From the NCBI RefSeq assembly GCF_014197445.1, contig NZ_JACIFO010000013.1, positions 1 to 37,633 of the forward strand: a stretch of DNA of 37,633 bases, given 5' to 3'. Shown here piece after piece: positions 26,787 through 36,146 of the stretch. The notes beneath the pieces were generated by a model. The model did no database searches. It was not told the DNA's origin and was given only the letters and a program-made list of their open reading frames with translations. Made by a program: the position numbers and the translations under genes. Source of the DNA: Mesonia hippocampi. GTDB taxonomy: Bacteria > Bacteroidota > Bacteroidia > Flavobacteriales > Flavobacteriaceae. The first letter of the stretch is position 1. Each line of letters starts with the position of its first letter.

Positions 26787-27380
26787 TTACTTTACTAATT
26801 CTACTTCGGCATGTGGCTGGAAGATATAGATTTTTCTGGTAGAAACTTCTATACATTCATAGCGTTTAATGCGTTTTTTTCCTTTTCTAAAAATCCTTCC
26901 GTTAGAAACCTTAAACAAGCTTCCTAACGGAAGCTCAAAGATATAGTTTTTATTGTTAGAATCGCTATATTCTTTTAAAGCAACCGCCAACCGAACATCG
27001 GTATCGCTACTGGCTTTAGGGTTTTTAAAATGTTGTGCCAATATAGGCAACAGTGCTTTGGGAAATATTGCAGGATTAATAAACGGCAACATCAAGTGCT
27101 GAAAAGTATGTTTCCATTCTACACCATGAGGTTTTATATACCGTCCAAATTCACGATATGCCAAAACATGGGCAATTTCATGTATAAGTGTAATTAAGAA
27201 CTGGTATTTATTTAATGAAGCATTAACGGTGATTTGCGCAACCCCGTTAATTTCTCTGTAATCCCCATGCCTGGTTTTACGTTCATTTACAATTTTTAGA
27301 TAAATGCCATAATTCTCTATAAGTGTAAATGATGGGTTTACAGCATTTTCTGGCAGGTATTTTCCTAATATTTCTTTCAA
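26787..27380 (-). CDS. SprT-like zinc protease domain protein
   Basis: A 197-residue protein with the SprT-like metallopeptidase motif HEIAH (residues 67-71) and a downstream His in KPHGVEWKH. The C-terminal part, where SprT proteins usually carry a four-Cys zinc ribbon, has only one Cys (RYECIEVSTRKIYIF), so the ribbon is lost. The eukaryotic relative Spartan cuts DNA-protein crosslinks; the bacterial role is unknown. It sits 6 bp before manC in a four-gene operon, with no clear functional link to sugar metabolism. Confidence 0.85.
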   Translation of the reverse strand: MKEILGKYLPENAVNPSFTLIENYGIYLKIVNERKTRHGDYREINGVAQITVNASLNKYQFLITLIHEIAHVLAYREFGRYIKPHGVEWKHTFQHLMLPFINPAIFPKALLPILAQHFKNPKASSDTDVRLAVALKEYSDSNNKNYIFELPLGSLFKVSNGRIFRKGKKRIKRYECIEVSTRKIYIFQPHAEVELVK

Positions 27381-27424
27381 AAAAATATAATTAAAGCGAT
27401 GTGCTTTTTTTTATTACTTACTTT

Positions 27425-28111
27425 TTAAGGAGTTGTGTTGGCTACTTGCAATAACTTCCCGTTGTAAAACTGTTGTCCTGTCATGGCAAAATGTTTTATA
27501 TAGCTTGCCATTTCTGCGGCAGAAACAGGCGCTTTATATCCAGGAAAGGCTTCGTTTAGCATTTCGGTTTGTACAGCTCCTAATGCCAATACATTAAAGG
27601 CAGGCCCTGTTTCTTTATACTCCTCAGCCAACAACTCTGTAAGTGTAATTACAGCTCCTTTACTAGAGCTATAGGCTGCTAAACCAGGAAATTTCATGCT
27701 TCCTTGTACACCTCCCATACTACTAACGGTTACTACATGCCCTTCTTTATTCATAAATGGCAAGACCGATTTTGTAAGCTCTGCTACTCCAAAAACATTT
27801 GTTGCATAGACTTCTTGCCAATCTTGAAGTCCTAAGTCTTCAAAAGGTTTATTGATAATTTTTCCTGCATTGTTAATCAGTACATCTACACTCAATTGCT
27901 TTTCTGTTAAATAAGCTACCAATCCCTTATAAGCATCTTGGTCTTGTAAATCAAAACAAATAGGATGTAAGTTAGGTAAGGCTAATGCCTGTAATGGAGT
28001 TATATTACGAGATAACGCAATTACCTGATGGTTTTCTGCACATAACTGTTTAGCAAGTTCAAACCCTATTCCTCGACTTGCCCCTGAGATGATGATGTTT
28101 TTTATAGTCAT
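27425..28111 (-). CDS. Short-chain dehydrogenase/reductase
   Basis: A 228-residue classical SDR. The cofactor motif is SGASRGIG (TGxxxGIG type), NNAG is in VLINNAGKI, the catalytic Ser is in VVTVSSMGGVQG and the Tyr-x3-Lys is YSSSKGAV. The residues after the cofactor motif (VIALSRN) suggest NADP(H) preference, since Arg follows where an Asp would favour NAD. The substrate is not predictable. It is the first gene of the SDR - SprT - manC - DUF389 run, with a 44-bp gap to the next gene. Confidence 0.93.
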   Translation of the reverse strand: MTIKNIIISGASRGIGFELAKQLCAENHQVIALSRNITPLQALALPNLHPICFDLQDQDAYKGLVAYLTEKQLSVDVLINNAGKIINKPFEDLGLQDWQEVYATNVFGVAELTKSVLPFMNKEGHVVTVSSMGGVQGSMKFPGLAAYSSSKGAVITLTELLAEEYKETGPAFNVLALGAVQTEMLNEAFPGYKAPVSAAEMASYIKHFAMTGQQFYNGKLLQVANTTP

Positions 28112-28217
28112 ATTTTTTATTTGTTTTAACCTAAAATTACCCTTTTAAAAAGGATAACCTCAGCGAGAAAAACAAAGTAAACCTTTTCAGGCTAACAATG
28201 TGTTATAGATGTATTAA

Positions 28218-29156
28218 TTAATGAAGTTTTATGAGTCGCTCTGATGCATTCCCAATTCGGGTAAGTTGCTTGATAGTGGCTTGTACTAAATTTTGGATAT
28301 GTTTTATATCTAACTGATCTAATTCATCGTTTACATGGTGGTAATACTCGTAATTGCTAAAATCGAAAGTACATAAGGTATGTGAAGGAATGTTTAAAGC
28401 TTCATAGAAAGGAAAGTTATCGCTGCGATAAAACAACTGAAATGATTTTTCCTTCTCAAAAAAACCTAACAAAGGTTTTTCTTGCCCCATATTAAATTCT
28501 TTCGCCATAGTAGATTTCTCATAACCGGTAAGGTAAGCAGTATATACATTATGAGGTAAAGGCACGCCTATCATCTCATAATTAAGTACAAAATAGATGT
28601 TTGCTTTTTCATTTTTTAATCGCTGTGCTAAATGCTTAGCTCCTAAAAGCCCTTCCTCTTCGGCAGAAAACAGTACAAACATCAAGCTCCGCTTTGTAGG
28701 CTGTTTAGCAAAATAATCTGCTAGGGCTAATACGGCTGCTGTTCCCGAAGCATTATCATTGGCTCCATTGGCAATATCATCGCTGCCTATAGCTTCTCGG
28801 ATACGACCAATGTGATCGTAATGAGCGCCGAGTATAATAATTTCATCTTTTAGCTTTCTATCGGTTCCTTCTTGAAAGGCAATGAGGTTATAGCCTGTTT
28901 TCCCGATAAAGGAAAAACTATCTCGATAGGTTTGATAATAGGGTTTAAGTTTTGATTTTTTAAAAACATCTTCTATATATACCGCTGCTTTTTCTATCCC
29001 TTGTGTGCCTGTTTTTCTTCCTTCCAATTCATCAGAAGCTAAATAGGTTAGGTATTCTTTAATATTATCTTCTGCTAAAGTTGCTTTTTTTGAAGATTTA
29101 CAGCCTAACAGTAAAAAACTAATTGCTACAACGGGGAAAAGAATATTTCTAATCAT
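28218..29156 (-). CDS. M28 family zinc peptidase, lipoprotein
   Basis: A 312-residue peptidase with a lipoprotein signal (ISFLLLGCKSSKK). M28 metal ligands are recognisable: His in ILGAHYDHIG, Asp in GANDNASGTAAVLAL, Glu pair in LFSAEEEGLLG, Asp/Glu in VLNYEMIGV and His in HHVNDELDQLD. These are aminopeptidases that remove N-terminal residues or process peptides. The lipobox places it at the inner or outer membrane, likely facing the periplasm. Together with the S46 and M1 enzymes it fits peptide use as a nutrient. Confidence 0.93.
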   Translation of the reverse strand: MIRNILFPVVAISFLLLGCKSSKKATLAEDNIKEYLTYLASDELEGRKTGTQGIEKAAVYIEDVFKKSKLKPYYQTYRDSFSFIGKTGYNLIAFQEGTDRKLKDEIIILGAHYDHIGRIREAIGSDDIANGANDNASGTAAVLALADYFAKQPTKRSLMFVLFSAEEEGLLGAKHLAQRLKNEKANIYFVLNYEMIGVPLPHNVYTAYLTGYEKSTMAKEFNMGQEKPLLGFFEKEKSFQLFYRSDNFPFYEALNIPSHTLCTFDFSNYEYYHHVNDELDQLDIKHIQNLVQATIKQLTRIGNASERLIKLH

Positions 29157-29342
29157 AAATCGTTATTGGGTTAGTTGCTAAATATAGGAAATAGATTATT
29201 AAAAAAATAAACTTTATGTGGGTTTTTAAGGTTTTATCAAAACAACTATAAGCCATTATAACAAAAAACCTCTTTTTCTTGTTTATCAAAAACTATTAAA
29301 TGCTATTTTCTTTTAAAGTCTGCTTAGCCTTAAGTAAGAAAC

Positions 29343-29876
29343 TTATTTATGCTTTCCTTTAGAAAATTTCTCTTGATTATACATCTTCGATTTTCCTTTA
29401 GGAATTGTTAAGCTTTGCCAGTTATCTGCCTTAAGCATTTTCCCGATATACACCATTTGCCCGATATGGTATGCATAATGCGTAAGCTGCCTATTTACAG
29501 CTTCTATAATGGAGTGTTCTTGGTTTCTAATATAAATTTTAGTTTCAAAATTCACATCGTTAATTGTAGCCAAAGCTTCAAACAGGCATTGCCAACCATC
29601 ATTCCATTTTTGTATAAGTTCAGACCTGGTTTTTATCACCGTTTCAAACTCTAAATCTCTTTCTCGCCAGGTTTTTTCGCCATCTGAAATCAAGAAATCT
29701 GTCCAACGAGATTTCATATTCCCCCAAAGGTGGTTTACAATTATTGCAATTGTATTTGAGTTTTCATTATACTGCCAGAAAAGATCTTTATCCTCTAGTT
29801 GTTCAAAAGTTTTTTCGCCTACCAGCTTATAATATTCAAACTGTTTTTTTATGCTCTTTATATATTCGGTTTGCAT
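29343..29876 (-). CDS. DUF1572 (DinB-like) protein
   Basis: A 177-residue protein with the DinB/YfiT-like four-helix bundle. Two His-containing helices are visible (IAIIVNHLWGNMKSRW and LTHYAYHIGQMVYIGK), in the positions that bind metal in this superfamily. Related enzymes act as metal-dependent thiol transferases, but DUF1572 members are uncharacterised. It is cytoplasmic. It lies 11 bp after the esterase gene on the same strand, so the two are probably cotranscribed. Confidence 0.88.
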   Translation of the reverse strand: MQTEYIKSIKKQFEYYKLVGEKTFEQLEDKDLFWQYNENSNTIAIIVNHLWGNMKSRWTDFLISDGEKTWRERDLEFETVIKTRSELIQKWNDGWQCLFEALATINDVNFETKIYIRNQEHSIIEAVNRQLTHYAYHIGQMVYIGKMLKADNWQSLTIPKGKSKMYNQEKFSKGKHK

Positions 29877-29887
29877 ACGGGTAAGTG

Positions 29888-30709
29888 TTAAGGTTTAAAT
29901 ATTTTTTCAAATGCATTATATACGGCATTATGAAGTGCATCTCCATGCGCTTTATCTTCAAAAAATTCAAAAAACACCTGAACATCTTCGTTTTTATTTT
30001 TTGCTATTTTAGTATACAATTCTTTCGCAGTACGCTCCATCACCTCACCTTCTTTTCCTACAGCTATGTAAATAGATTTTTTAGAAGTATAAGGAGCTGG
30101 ATGTTGCGTTAATAGCTTTTCATCATCCCACCATAAGCTAGGACTTACAATAATATAATTGGTAAAAAGCGCTGGGTTTTCCAACAGTATTTCTGTAGCC
30201 AATAAGCCTCCTAAAGATTGCCCTATAATTGTACTGGTATCGGTTGTTCTGTAGCTAGCGGAAATAAAAGGTTTCAGCTCTTTTTCTAGAAACCTAATAA
30301 AATCTTGAGAACCTCCTGCAGTGGGAAATTCTTTCTGGTCTAATTTATTATGAGAAGGATAAGTAAAGTCTCTTTTCCTATCTACATTTCCAATGCCTAC
30401 AACAATAGATTCTGGAATCATGTTTATCCATGAAAAAGACCCAAATTGAACAATCCCTGAAACATGTATAAAATCCTCGTTTTTAGAACCATCAAGCAAA
30501 TAGATTACAGGGTATTGTTTTAAGCTATCTTTATGATAATTTAAAGGCAGGTAAACATTTATAGTTCGGGTTTCTTTTAATACGGCAGATTTTATATTTA
30601 TTGACTTTCCTATGGTAAAATCAGTTTCGCTTATTTTTACTGGTATTTCCTGTCCAAACAACAAAGGGCAAGTTAATAACAATAAAACACTGAATATTTT
30701 CTGGAGCAT
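29888..30709 (-). CDS. Secreted alpha/beta hydrolase (esterase D / Fes-like)
   Basis: A 273-residue protein. ATG 30709 is used because it gives a normal signal peptide (LQKIFSVLLLLTCPLLFGQ); an upstream in-frame ATG (30733) would add eight residues. The nucleophile elbow is GQSLGG (TIIGQSLGGLLATEILL), with a conserved YPVIYLLDG near the N-terminus and a late His in KAHGDALHN. This is the PF00756-type esterase group, which includes siderophore and carboxylic esterases. It is probably periplasmic. It lies between the M1 peptidase and DUF1572 genes with short gaps (45 and 11 bp); substrate unknown. Confidence 0.9.
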   Translation of the reverse strand: MLQKIFSVLLLLTCPLLFGQEIPVKISETDFTIGKSINIKSAVLKETRTINVYLPLNYHKDSLKQYPVIYLLDGSKNEDFIHVSGIVQFGSFSWINMIPESIVVGIGNVDRKRDFTYPSHNKLDQKEFPTAGGSQDFIRFLEKELKPFISASYRTTDTSTIIGQSLGGLLATEILLENPALFTNYIIVSPSLWWDDEKLLTQHPAPYTSKKSIYIAVGKEGEVMERTAKELYTKIAKNKNEDVQVFFEFFEDKAHGDALHNAVYNAFEKIFKP

Positions 30710-30754
30710 ACCTATTACATTTCTAGCCAACATTTTTTTTAAAAACAGCCTAGT

Positions 30755-32674
30755 TTAAAACACGCCTATATCATTTGCAGCATTAATATCGGCTACTTGT
30801 TTTTTGGCATCAAACACTACTTTATCTATGGTTTTATTTGTTTTATGCAAGTATCTCCAACGGTTAGTTCTATGCCAAATCTCCACAGGAAGTTTTACGT
30901 CTGCTTTTGTTCCGTCTGTATAGGTAATTTCAAGTTTTACAGGCATTGGAATCTCGCCCCTATTGTCTACCTCTATAATAAAACCTTGTTCTACTTTGCT
31001 TATTTTATTTACTGCAATATCTATATTTCCGTTTCCATAAAACCATGTTTTCCAAAACCAATTTAAATTTTCTCCGGTAACATTCTCTATATGGTTAAAA
31101 AAATCTGAAGGTTGCGGGTGCTTATAGGCCCATGTTTTTATATACGATTTAAAGGCCCTATCAAAACGCTCTGGTTCTAAGATATATTCTTTCAGCATAA
31201 TTAAACCTACTGCTGGTTTATAATACGCAACATATCCCAAATTTCTAGATTGAGCAATGTCTGGATAAGTGTTAATAGGCTCGCTTTTAGAATATGTTAG
31301 GTAGTTTGTTATCTGTCGTGGCTGGTCGATATAAGACGAATATTCTCCCTTATTAAAAGCTTTAGAACTGTAATGATTAATAAAGGTATTAAAACCTTCA
31401 TCCATCCATGCATACCTGCGCTCGTTAGAGCCTACAATCATAGGGAACCAATTATGCCCAAATTCATGATCGGTTACATTCCATAAAGACTGTCCTTTAC
31501 TTTTATAGCTACAAAAACTCACCCCAGGATACTCCATTCCACCAACATTTGCAGCCACATTAATTGCATTTTTATAAGGATAAGTAAAGTAATTTTTAGA
31601 ATAAAACTCTACCGAAGCTTTGGTATATTCGGTGGAACGTGTCCAAGCATGATCGCCATCACTTTCGGCAGGGTATAAGGATTGCGCTAAGCCTGTTTCA
31701 CCATTGCCTAAATCTATTTTTGCAGCATCAAAAATAAAGCTAGCCGAAGAAGCAAAAGCTACATCTCGCGTATTTTTCATTTGGTAATGCCATGTAATTG
31801 TCCCTGTATTTTTAGGTCGATTAGATTTTTTACCTACTTCATTGGGTTTTATAATATAAACTGTTTTATCGCTTTCTTTCGCTTTTTCTAACCTGTTTAA
31901 CTGCTTTTGGGTATATACAGCAGTTGGGTTTTTTAATATTCCAGAACCCCCTACAATATGACTAGCTGGTACGGTTATTTTATAATCGTAATCTCCATAT
32001 TCGGTATAAAACTCTCCTGCCCCTAAATAAGGTTCGGTATTCCAACCTACCACATCATCAAATACCGCTACCCTTGGATACCATTGTGCCAATGCATAAA
32101 TTGTTCCTTCGCTTGTAGATAACCTCCCCATTCTATCCATTCCTTCTTCTGGGATTTTATACGAAAAATTCATGCTAACACTCGCTTTTCCTCCTTTTGC
32201 TGCAATTGGTTTTTCAAAATACACCTGCATACGGGTATCGTTAATGTAGTGCGTTGGATTTTCTTTTCCGTTTGCTTTTATATTGGTCAAGGTATAGCCG
32301 CCATCTACATTCCCGTCCCATCGGTTTCCATTTAATGGTGTGGTTAAGGTTGCTCTAGAAGTTTCTGTAAATACATTTTGCTCTAAATACAACCAGATAA
32401 AATCTAATTGCTCTGGGCTATTATTAGTGTATGTAATTTTTATATTCCCTGTTAGCACATGCGTATTTTCGTCTAAACTAACTTCCATCGTGTAGTCTGC
32501 GCGGTTTTGCCAATAGGCTGTTCCTGGCTTTCCCGAAGCTGTTCTGTAAATTGAACCTTGACGATACATCAAATCATCAAAAACATGCTGATTATTTACA
32601 GGCTTATCTTGTGCATAGGTGCTAAACAACATTAAAACACTAAAGATGCAGGAAAGAAATGATGTGATTCTCAT
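30755..32674 (-). CDS. M1 family metallopeptidase (secreted)
   Basis: A 639-residue protein with signal peptide (TSFLSCIFSVLMLFSTYAQ). The gluzincin active site is HEFGHNWFP with the third zinc ligand Glu in DEGFNTFINHYS. The substrate-binding GxMEN motif appears as VGGMEYPGVSF, a variant with Tyr in place of Asn. An N-terminal beta domain (TMEVSLDENTHVLTGNIKITYTN) is also typical. It is an aminopeptidase, likely in the periplasm or outside the cell. It heads a probable three-gene run with the esterase and DUF1572. Confidence 0.94.
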   Translation of the reverse strand: MRITSFLSCIFSVLMLFSTYAQDKPVNNQHVFDDLMYRQGSIYRTASGKPGTAYWQNRADYTMEVSLDENTHVLTGNIKITYTNNSPEQLDFIWLYLEQNVFTETSRATLTTPLNGNRWDGNVDGGYTLTNIKANGKENPTHYINDTRMQVYFEKPIAAKGGKASVSMNFSYKIPEEGMDRMGRLSTSEGTIYALAQWYPRVAVFDDVVGWNTEPYLGAGEFYTEYGDYDYKITVPASHIVGGSGILKNPTAVYTQKQLNRLEKAKESDKTVYIIKPNEVGKKSNRPKNTGTITWHYQMKNTRDVAFASSASFIFDAAKIDLGNGETGLAQSLYPAESDGDHAWTRSTEYTKASVEFYSKNYFTYPYKNAINVAANVGGMEYPGVSFCSYKSKGQSLWNVTDHEFGHNWFPMIVGSNERRYAWMDEGFNTFINHYSSKAFNKGEYSSYIDQPRQITNYLTYSKSEPINTYPDIAQSRNLGYVAYYKPAVGLIMLKEYILEPERFDRAFKSYIKTWAYKHPQPSDFFNHIENVTGENLNWFWKTWFYGNGNIDIAVNKISKVEQGFIIEVDNRGEIPMPVKLEITYTDGTKADVKLPVEIWHRTNRWRYLHKTNKTIDKVVFDAKKQVADINAANDIGVF

Positions 32675-32805
32675 AAATTTATTTTTTTTAGTTGACTGAA
32701 AAATAAAAAAGCTAATACTCGGGCATAAAACACCCTATTTTCCCAAAACTAACAATTTTTTTAGATAATACCTTTATTTAAATCAAGTATAGCCCTTTTT
32801 AGGCT

Positions 32806-33381
32806 TTAAAAAATAGTTTTATAAAGAATCTTTAAGTCTAAAAAACAAGAATGCTTTTTTATATAGAATTTATTTAAACGTATTTTCTGTGGCCAAATAA
32901 GTTGCTGATTGTAAGCTTCTGGATTTTCTTGTTGAGCAAGAATTTCCTCTTCATTTTTAAAATAAATACTGGCTAGCCCTGTAATACCAGGTTTTATACT
33001 TAATACAATACGGTCTTCCCCCTGCAATTTATCTGCAAAACCAGCTACATCTGGGCGTGGCCCTATAAAGCTCATGTCACCTTTTAAAATATTCCATAGT
33101 TGAGGAAGTTCATCTATTTTTGTTTTTCTTAAAAATCGACCAACCTTGGTAATGTTTGGGTTATTTATTGTAGTTACCGAAGTTGTTTGCACAGAGGTTT
33201 CTTTCATTGTGCGGAGTTTATAAATAGTAAACCCTACCCCATTTTTTCCTATTCTAGTACTCAGGTATAAACCTTTACCCGAATGTGCCATAGCACTTAT
33301 CAGCCAAGCTAGAATCACTACTCCTGCGGTGATTAGTATTAATATACTAGAGAAAAGAATGTCTAAACTTCGATTTTGCAA
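32806..33381 (-). CDS. Bacterial sugar transferase (initiating phosphoglycosyltransferase)
   Basis: A 191-residue monotopic membrane enzyme. One N-terminal hydrophobic segment (LFSSILILITAGVVILAWLIS) is followed by the catalytic domain: YKLRTMKETS, FLRKTKIDELPQLWNILKGDMSFIGPRPDV and SIKPGITGLASI, the signature of the PglC/WcaJ group that moves a sugar phosphate onto undecaprenyl phosphate and starts glycan assembly. It is the last recognisable core gene before the repeat-rich tract. No glycan cluster is attached in this window on either side. Confidence 0.94.
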   Translation of the reverse strand: MQNRSLDILFSSILILITAGVVILAWLISAMAHSGKGLYLSTRIGKNGVGFTIYKLRTMKETSVQTTSVTTINNPNITKVGRFLRKTKIDELPQLWNILKGDMSFIGPRPDVAGFADKLQGEDRIVLSIKPGITGLASIYFKNEEEILAQQENPEAYNQQLIWPQKIRLNKFYIKKHSCFLDLKILYKTIF

Positions 33382-33470
33382 CGAAAATATATTGAATGGT
33401 ACGTTCGCAAAGATACTTTTAAAAATAAAGTGAACATAAATTTATTTACTACTCGTTCTTTTAATCAGTA

Positions 33471-33573
33471 ACTTTTGTTTGCTAATGGTGTTCATGAATC
33501 AACAAAGTTGATTTTAATACAACCGACAGTTTTGCAGAAATAGCTGTAAATCCAGTGGAAGTTCGTCTTTGCA
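33471..33573 (+). repeat. R1 repeat, copy A (truncated)
   Basis: Similar over ~100 bp to R1 copies B and C but lacking the right-hand end (the second hairpin arm and the final ~50 bp). It lies between the sugar transferase and the broken toxin, 98 bp past the toxin end. Confidence 0.85.
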
Positions 33574-33670
33574 ATTACTAAACCAAGGGATTCTCTACAA
33601 TGAAAATCATGTGTCAAAATTAGGCTAAAAATACTTGACTTTTAACACAGTTCCTAGTTATGCAACGGCT

Positions 33671-33950
33671 TTATATTTTCTTTTTATTCGGGTTTTTACT
33701 ATTTGAAAACAAAGAAATAATCTCTATTGAATTTTGGTTAATTCTGTAGTAAAGATTATTATATTTTTCAACTACAGCCTTTCTGATATTCTTTTTCTCT
33801 AAAGATATGGGAATGATTTCAGGTGACTTTGAAATCAGTTCAAGAGTATGGTCTAATTTGGCTGAAAATGTTCGTAATTCTCTTTCTGTCCAATTATTTT
33901 CTAGATATTCTAAAGTTTTTTCAAGTTCAGATATCGCGTGGTTAGTTCAT
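33671..33950 (-). pseudogene. RelE/ParE-type toxin, frameshifted near its start
   Basis: Translation on the minus strand from the frame ending at 33671 gives about 91 residues resembling a RelE/ParE toxin (AISELEKTLEYLENNWTERE, then IRKAVVEKYNNLYYRIN, then IIEIISLFSNSKNPNKK). There is no ATG, GTG or TTG start in that frame. The ATG placed ideally 6 bp after the antitoxin stop (33950) runs into a stop after two codons, and the body continues in another frame. The simplest reading is a small deletion within the first ten codons that inactivates the toxin. The body and stop are otherwise intact, so the break looks recent. Confidence 0.75.
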
Positions 33951-33956
33951 AGTATT

Positions 33957-34190
33957 TTATAACCACTTTTCATAAATTCCTTTCACATTAGCGTGAGAAG
34001 TCAAGTTTCCATTATCAGCATCTAAAATTCCTTTTTCTATGGATTCTTTTTCCTTTATCGAAATTTCATTCCACCAATCGCTTTTTTCTTTTTCTCTTAA
34101 TTTCATTAATTTATCAATCAGAGATTTATCGTTCAATGTAGATAGCCATTGAATTAATTCTATTTTTTTATTTTCTAAACTTAAGCCCAT
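33957..34190 (-). CDS. Antitoxin-like small protein
   Basis: A 77-residue protein rich in Lys and Glu with helix-like spacing (MGLSLENKKIELIQWLSTL) and a C-terminal tail with an aromatic end (KGIYEKWL), as in antitoxins of RelE/ParE modules. It directly precedes the frameshifted toxin on the same strand, the usual antitoxin-first order. The DNA-binding half is not obvious by eye. The assignment rests on size, composition and the neighbouring toxin remnant. Confidence 0.7.
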   Translation of the reverse strand: MGLSLENKKIELIQWLSTLNDKSLIDKLMKLREKEKSDWWNEISIKEKESIEKGILDADNGNLTSHANVKGIYEKWL

Positions 34191-34361
34191 AGTATCAAAG
34201 TTACAAATTTAATCTTATGATTCTATTTTTGAGTACAATTTTTAACTCTTTAATAGCTTCTATATCTTTATTTATGTTAAAACAAAAAGGAGTGTATCAA
34301 GCTTAAAAAGGTTTATTTTTATCTAAAAAAAACAATGATTTTTTCGCCTGTTCTTAATCGA

Positions 34362-34405
34362 TTTTCTGTCAAGACAAAATGAACTGATAATATTCTTACT
34401 TTTAA
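34362..34405 (+). repeat. R2 repeat, copy a (degenerate)
   Basis: Contains GTCAAGACAAAATGAA and the following GATAATATTCTTACTTTT, matching R2 copies b and c with some substitutions and a missing tail. It lies in the 279-bp gap between the ATPase stop and the first antitoxin. Confidence 0.75.
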
Positions 34406-34469
34406 ACTCCTTCCCTATTTTAGAGCTACACTAAAATAAAAGTCCTAAAAAAGGCCGTATATCGATTAC

Positions 34470-35912
34470 TTAATTATTAGTCTTCATTTTAAGTGTAATT
34501 TCTCCAATATTATATGCATAAATAGAAGCTGGCAGGAAAGTAAACCTCAAGTCTTGTGTTTCTTTCATCCCTATTTGATCAATTGAAGTGACAACTGCAG
34601 CTTTAAGTTTATTTGTTTCACAAAATTTAATTAAGCTTTTCAATTCGTGTGGTTTGTCAAAATATCGATTACTCCACTTAATTTCTACTCCCCAAACAGG
34701 TTTGTAATTTTTATCATCTACTAAAACAAGGTCTACCTCTCCTTCATTTCTGCCGTCTTTCCATCTAGCATAGGTTAAATCTAGTTGCTCCCTATGCATC
34801 CATTGTGAAAGAATTGCAGTTTCAACCATGTTTCCCATTTCTTGATCTGTTTCGCTTATCGGTGAAAACAAAGCAGTACGAAGTGATGGATTAGTAAGAT
34901 ATACTTTAAAGCTTGTAATCCTTTTTAATCTTTTTGCATTTACTCCAACTTTGTTTAATACTTTAATTAAGAATGCTGCTTCCAAATATTCTAGGTATTT
35001 TTTTAATGTATCCTTTTGGATTCCACTTTCCCTAGACATCCTCTCATACGAAAATTCATTTCCCGTATTATAAGCTATATATGTAAAAAACCTGTTTAGC
35101 TCTTGGACGTCCTTAATACCATACAAACTTGGCAAATCCCTAAGAAGAACTTTATCTACAATATCATTTTTCACATATCTACCCATATCACCTTGTATTT
35201 TTTCAGATAACACAACCTCTGGATAGCCACCAAAATTTAAATAATGGATAAATTCTTTATTTAAAGCTTTTGAATCATGAGTTAAGCAATACGCTATATC
35301 CTTGTCTTCATATTGGATATCCCCTTCAAAAATTAAATGGTCTAGATTTTTCAAGTGAATATATTCCTGAAATGTTAACGGAGGCAACAAGAAATCAGTA
35401 AATCTGCCTGCTCCACTTTCTGTACTATGCCATTTCAATGCTGCAGCTGCTGAACCTGAAACAATGAATTTAGTTTCTGGATATGAATCAACCAATACTT
35501 TTAAGTGTCTTTCCCAATCTTTCAAGTATTGTATTTCATCAAAAAAGATATAACAACCATTAAGATTATCTAGGTTTAAAGATTCTTTACATAGGGTTAG
35601 AACGTCTTCTAAGCTTAAGTTGACATAAATCGGGTTATCGATTCCAATAAAGAATAGTTTATGAGGATTTGTTCCTTCTTTTAGCAAGTTCCCAATGCAA
35701 TGAAATAGCATTACCGTTTTGCCTACTCTTCTTGGTCCCATTAGGACTAATGCTCTTTTTATACTTCTTTCAACAACGAATGGATAAAAGAGAGCAAAAT
35801 ATAATCTTTTGGACATTGAACTGTAAGTAGCTGGAATCTCTTTGGTAATCCACCACGGATTTTCATACCGAAGGCGTTCAATAATCTTTTTTACTGGAAT
35901 AGGGTTTAACAT
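34470..35912 (-). CDS. AAA ATPase with DUF4143 nuclease-like C-terminal domain
   Basis: A 480-residue protein. The N-terminal AAA domain has Walker A GPRRVGKT (59-66), Walker B YIFFDEIQYLKDW and sensor-like FIVSGSAAAAL; a winged-helix-like middle follows (ELNRFFTYIAYNTGNEFSYERM). The C-terminal part carries the DUF4143 pattern RNEGEVDLVLVDDKNYKPVWG then VEIKWS, the D-(x)n-E-x-K arrangement of PD-(D/E)xK nucleases. Such proteins are common solitary genes in Bacteroidota and Archaea, often called ATPases of unknown role. It stands alone in the repeat tract with no partner gene, and appears complete. Confidence 0.92.
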   Translation of the reverse strand: MLNPIPVKKIIERLRYENPWWITKEIPATYSSMSKRLYFALFYPFVVERSIKRALVLMGPRRVGKTVMLFHCIGNLLKEGTNPHKLFFIGIDNPIYVNLSLEDVLTLCKESLNLDNLNGCYIFFDEIQYLKDWERHLKVLVDSYPETKFIVSGSAAAALKWHSTESGAGRFTDFLLPPLTFQEYIHLKNLDHLIFEGDIQYEDKDIAYCLTHDSKALNKEFIHYLNFGGYPEVVLSEKIQGDMGRYVKNDIVDKVLLRDLPSLYGIKDVQELNRFFTYIAYNTGNEFSYERMSRESGIQKDTLKKYLEYLEAAFLIKVLNKVGVNAKRLKRITSFKVYLTNPSLRTALFSPISETDQEMGNMVETAILSQWMHREQLDLTYARWKDGRNEGEVDLVLVDDKNYKPVWGVEIKWSNRYFDKPHELKSLIKFCETNKLKAAVVTSIDQIGMKETQDLRFTFLPASIYAYNIGEITLKMKTNN

Positions 35913-36079
35913 TGCTATTAATTTATCTTAATATAACAAATGTAAATAAAATAAACAGAATTAAAACTATCTATTTTTACTATTTTGAGGCAATTAGATG
36001 AATTTACGAACGGATAATCAGTTAATCTAACAATCGAATATTCCATTTTATAAAACACAACGCCCTAACGAATATAGTG

Positions 36080-36146
36080 ATTTTTCACCTGTTTTGTGTC
36101 AAGACAAAATGAACGGATAATATTCTTTAGTATACTTACTTTTTTT
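36080..36146 (+). repeat. R2 repeat, copy b
   Basis: Contains TTTTGTGTCAAGACAAAA (hairpin TTTTGT/ACAAAA, loop of 6) followed by TGAACGGATAATATT and TTTAGTATACTTACTTTTT. It abuts R1 copy B, so R2 and R1 form one composite here. Confidence 0.85.
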
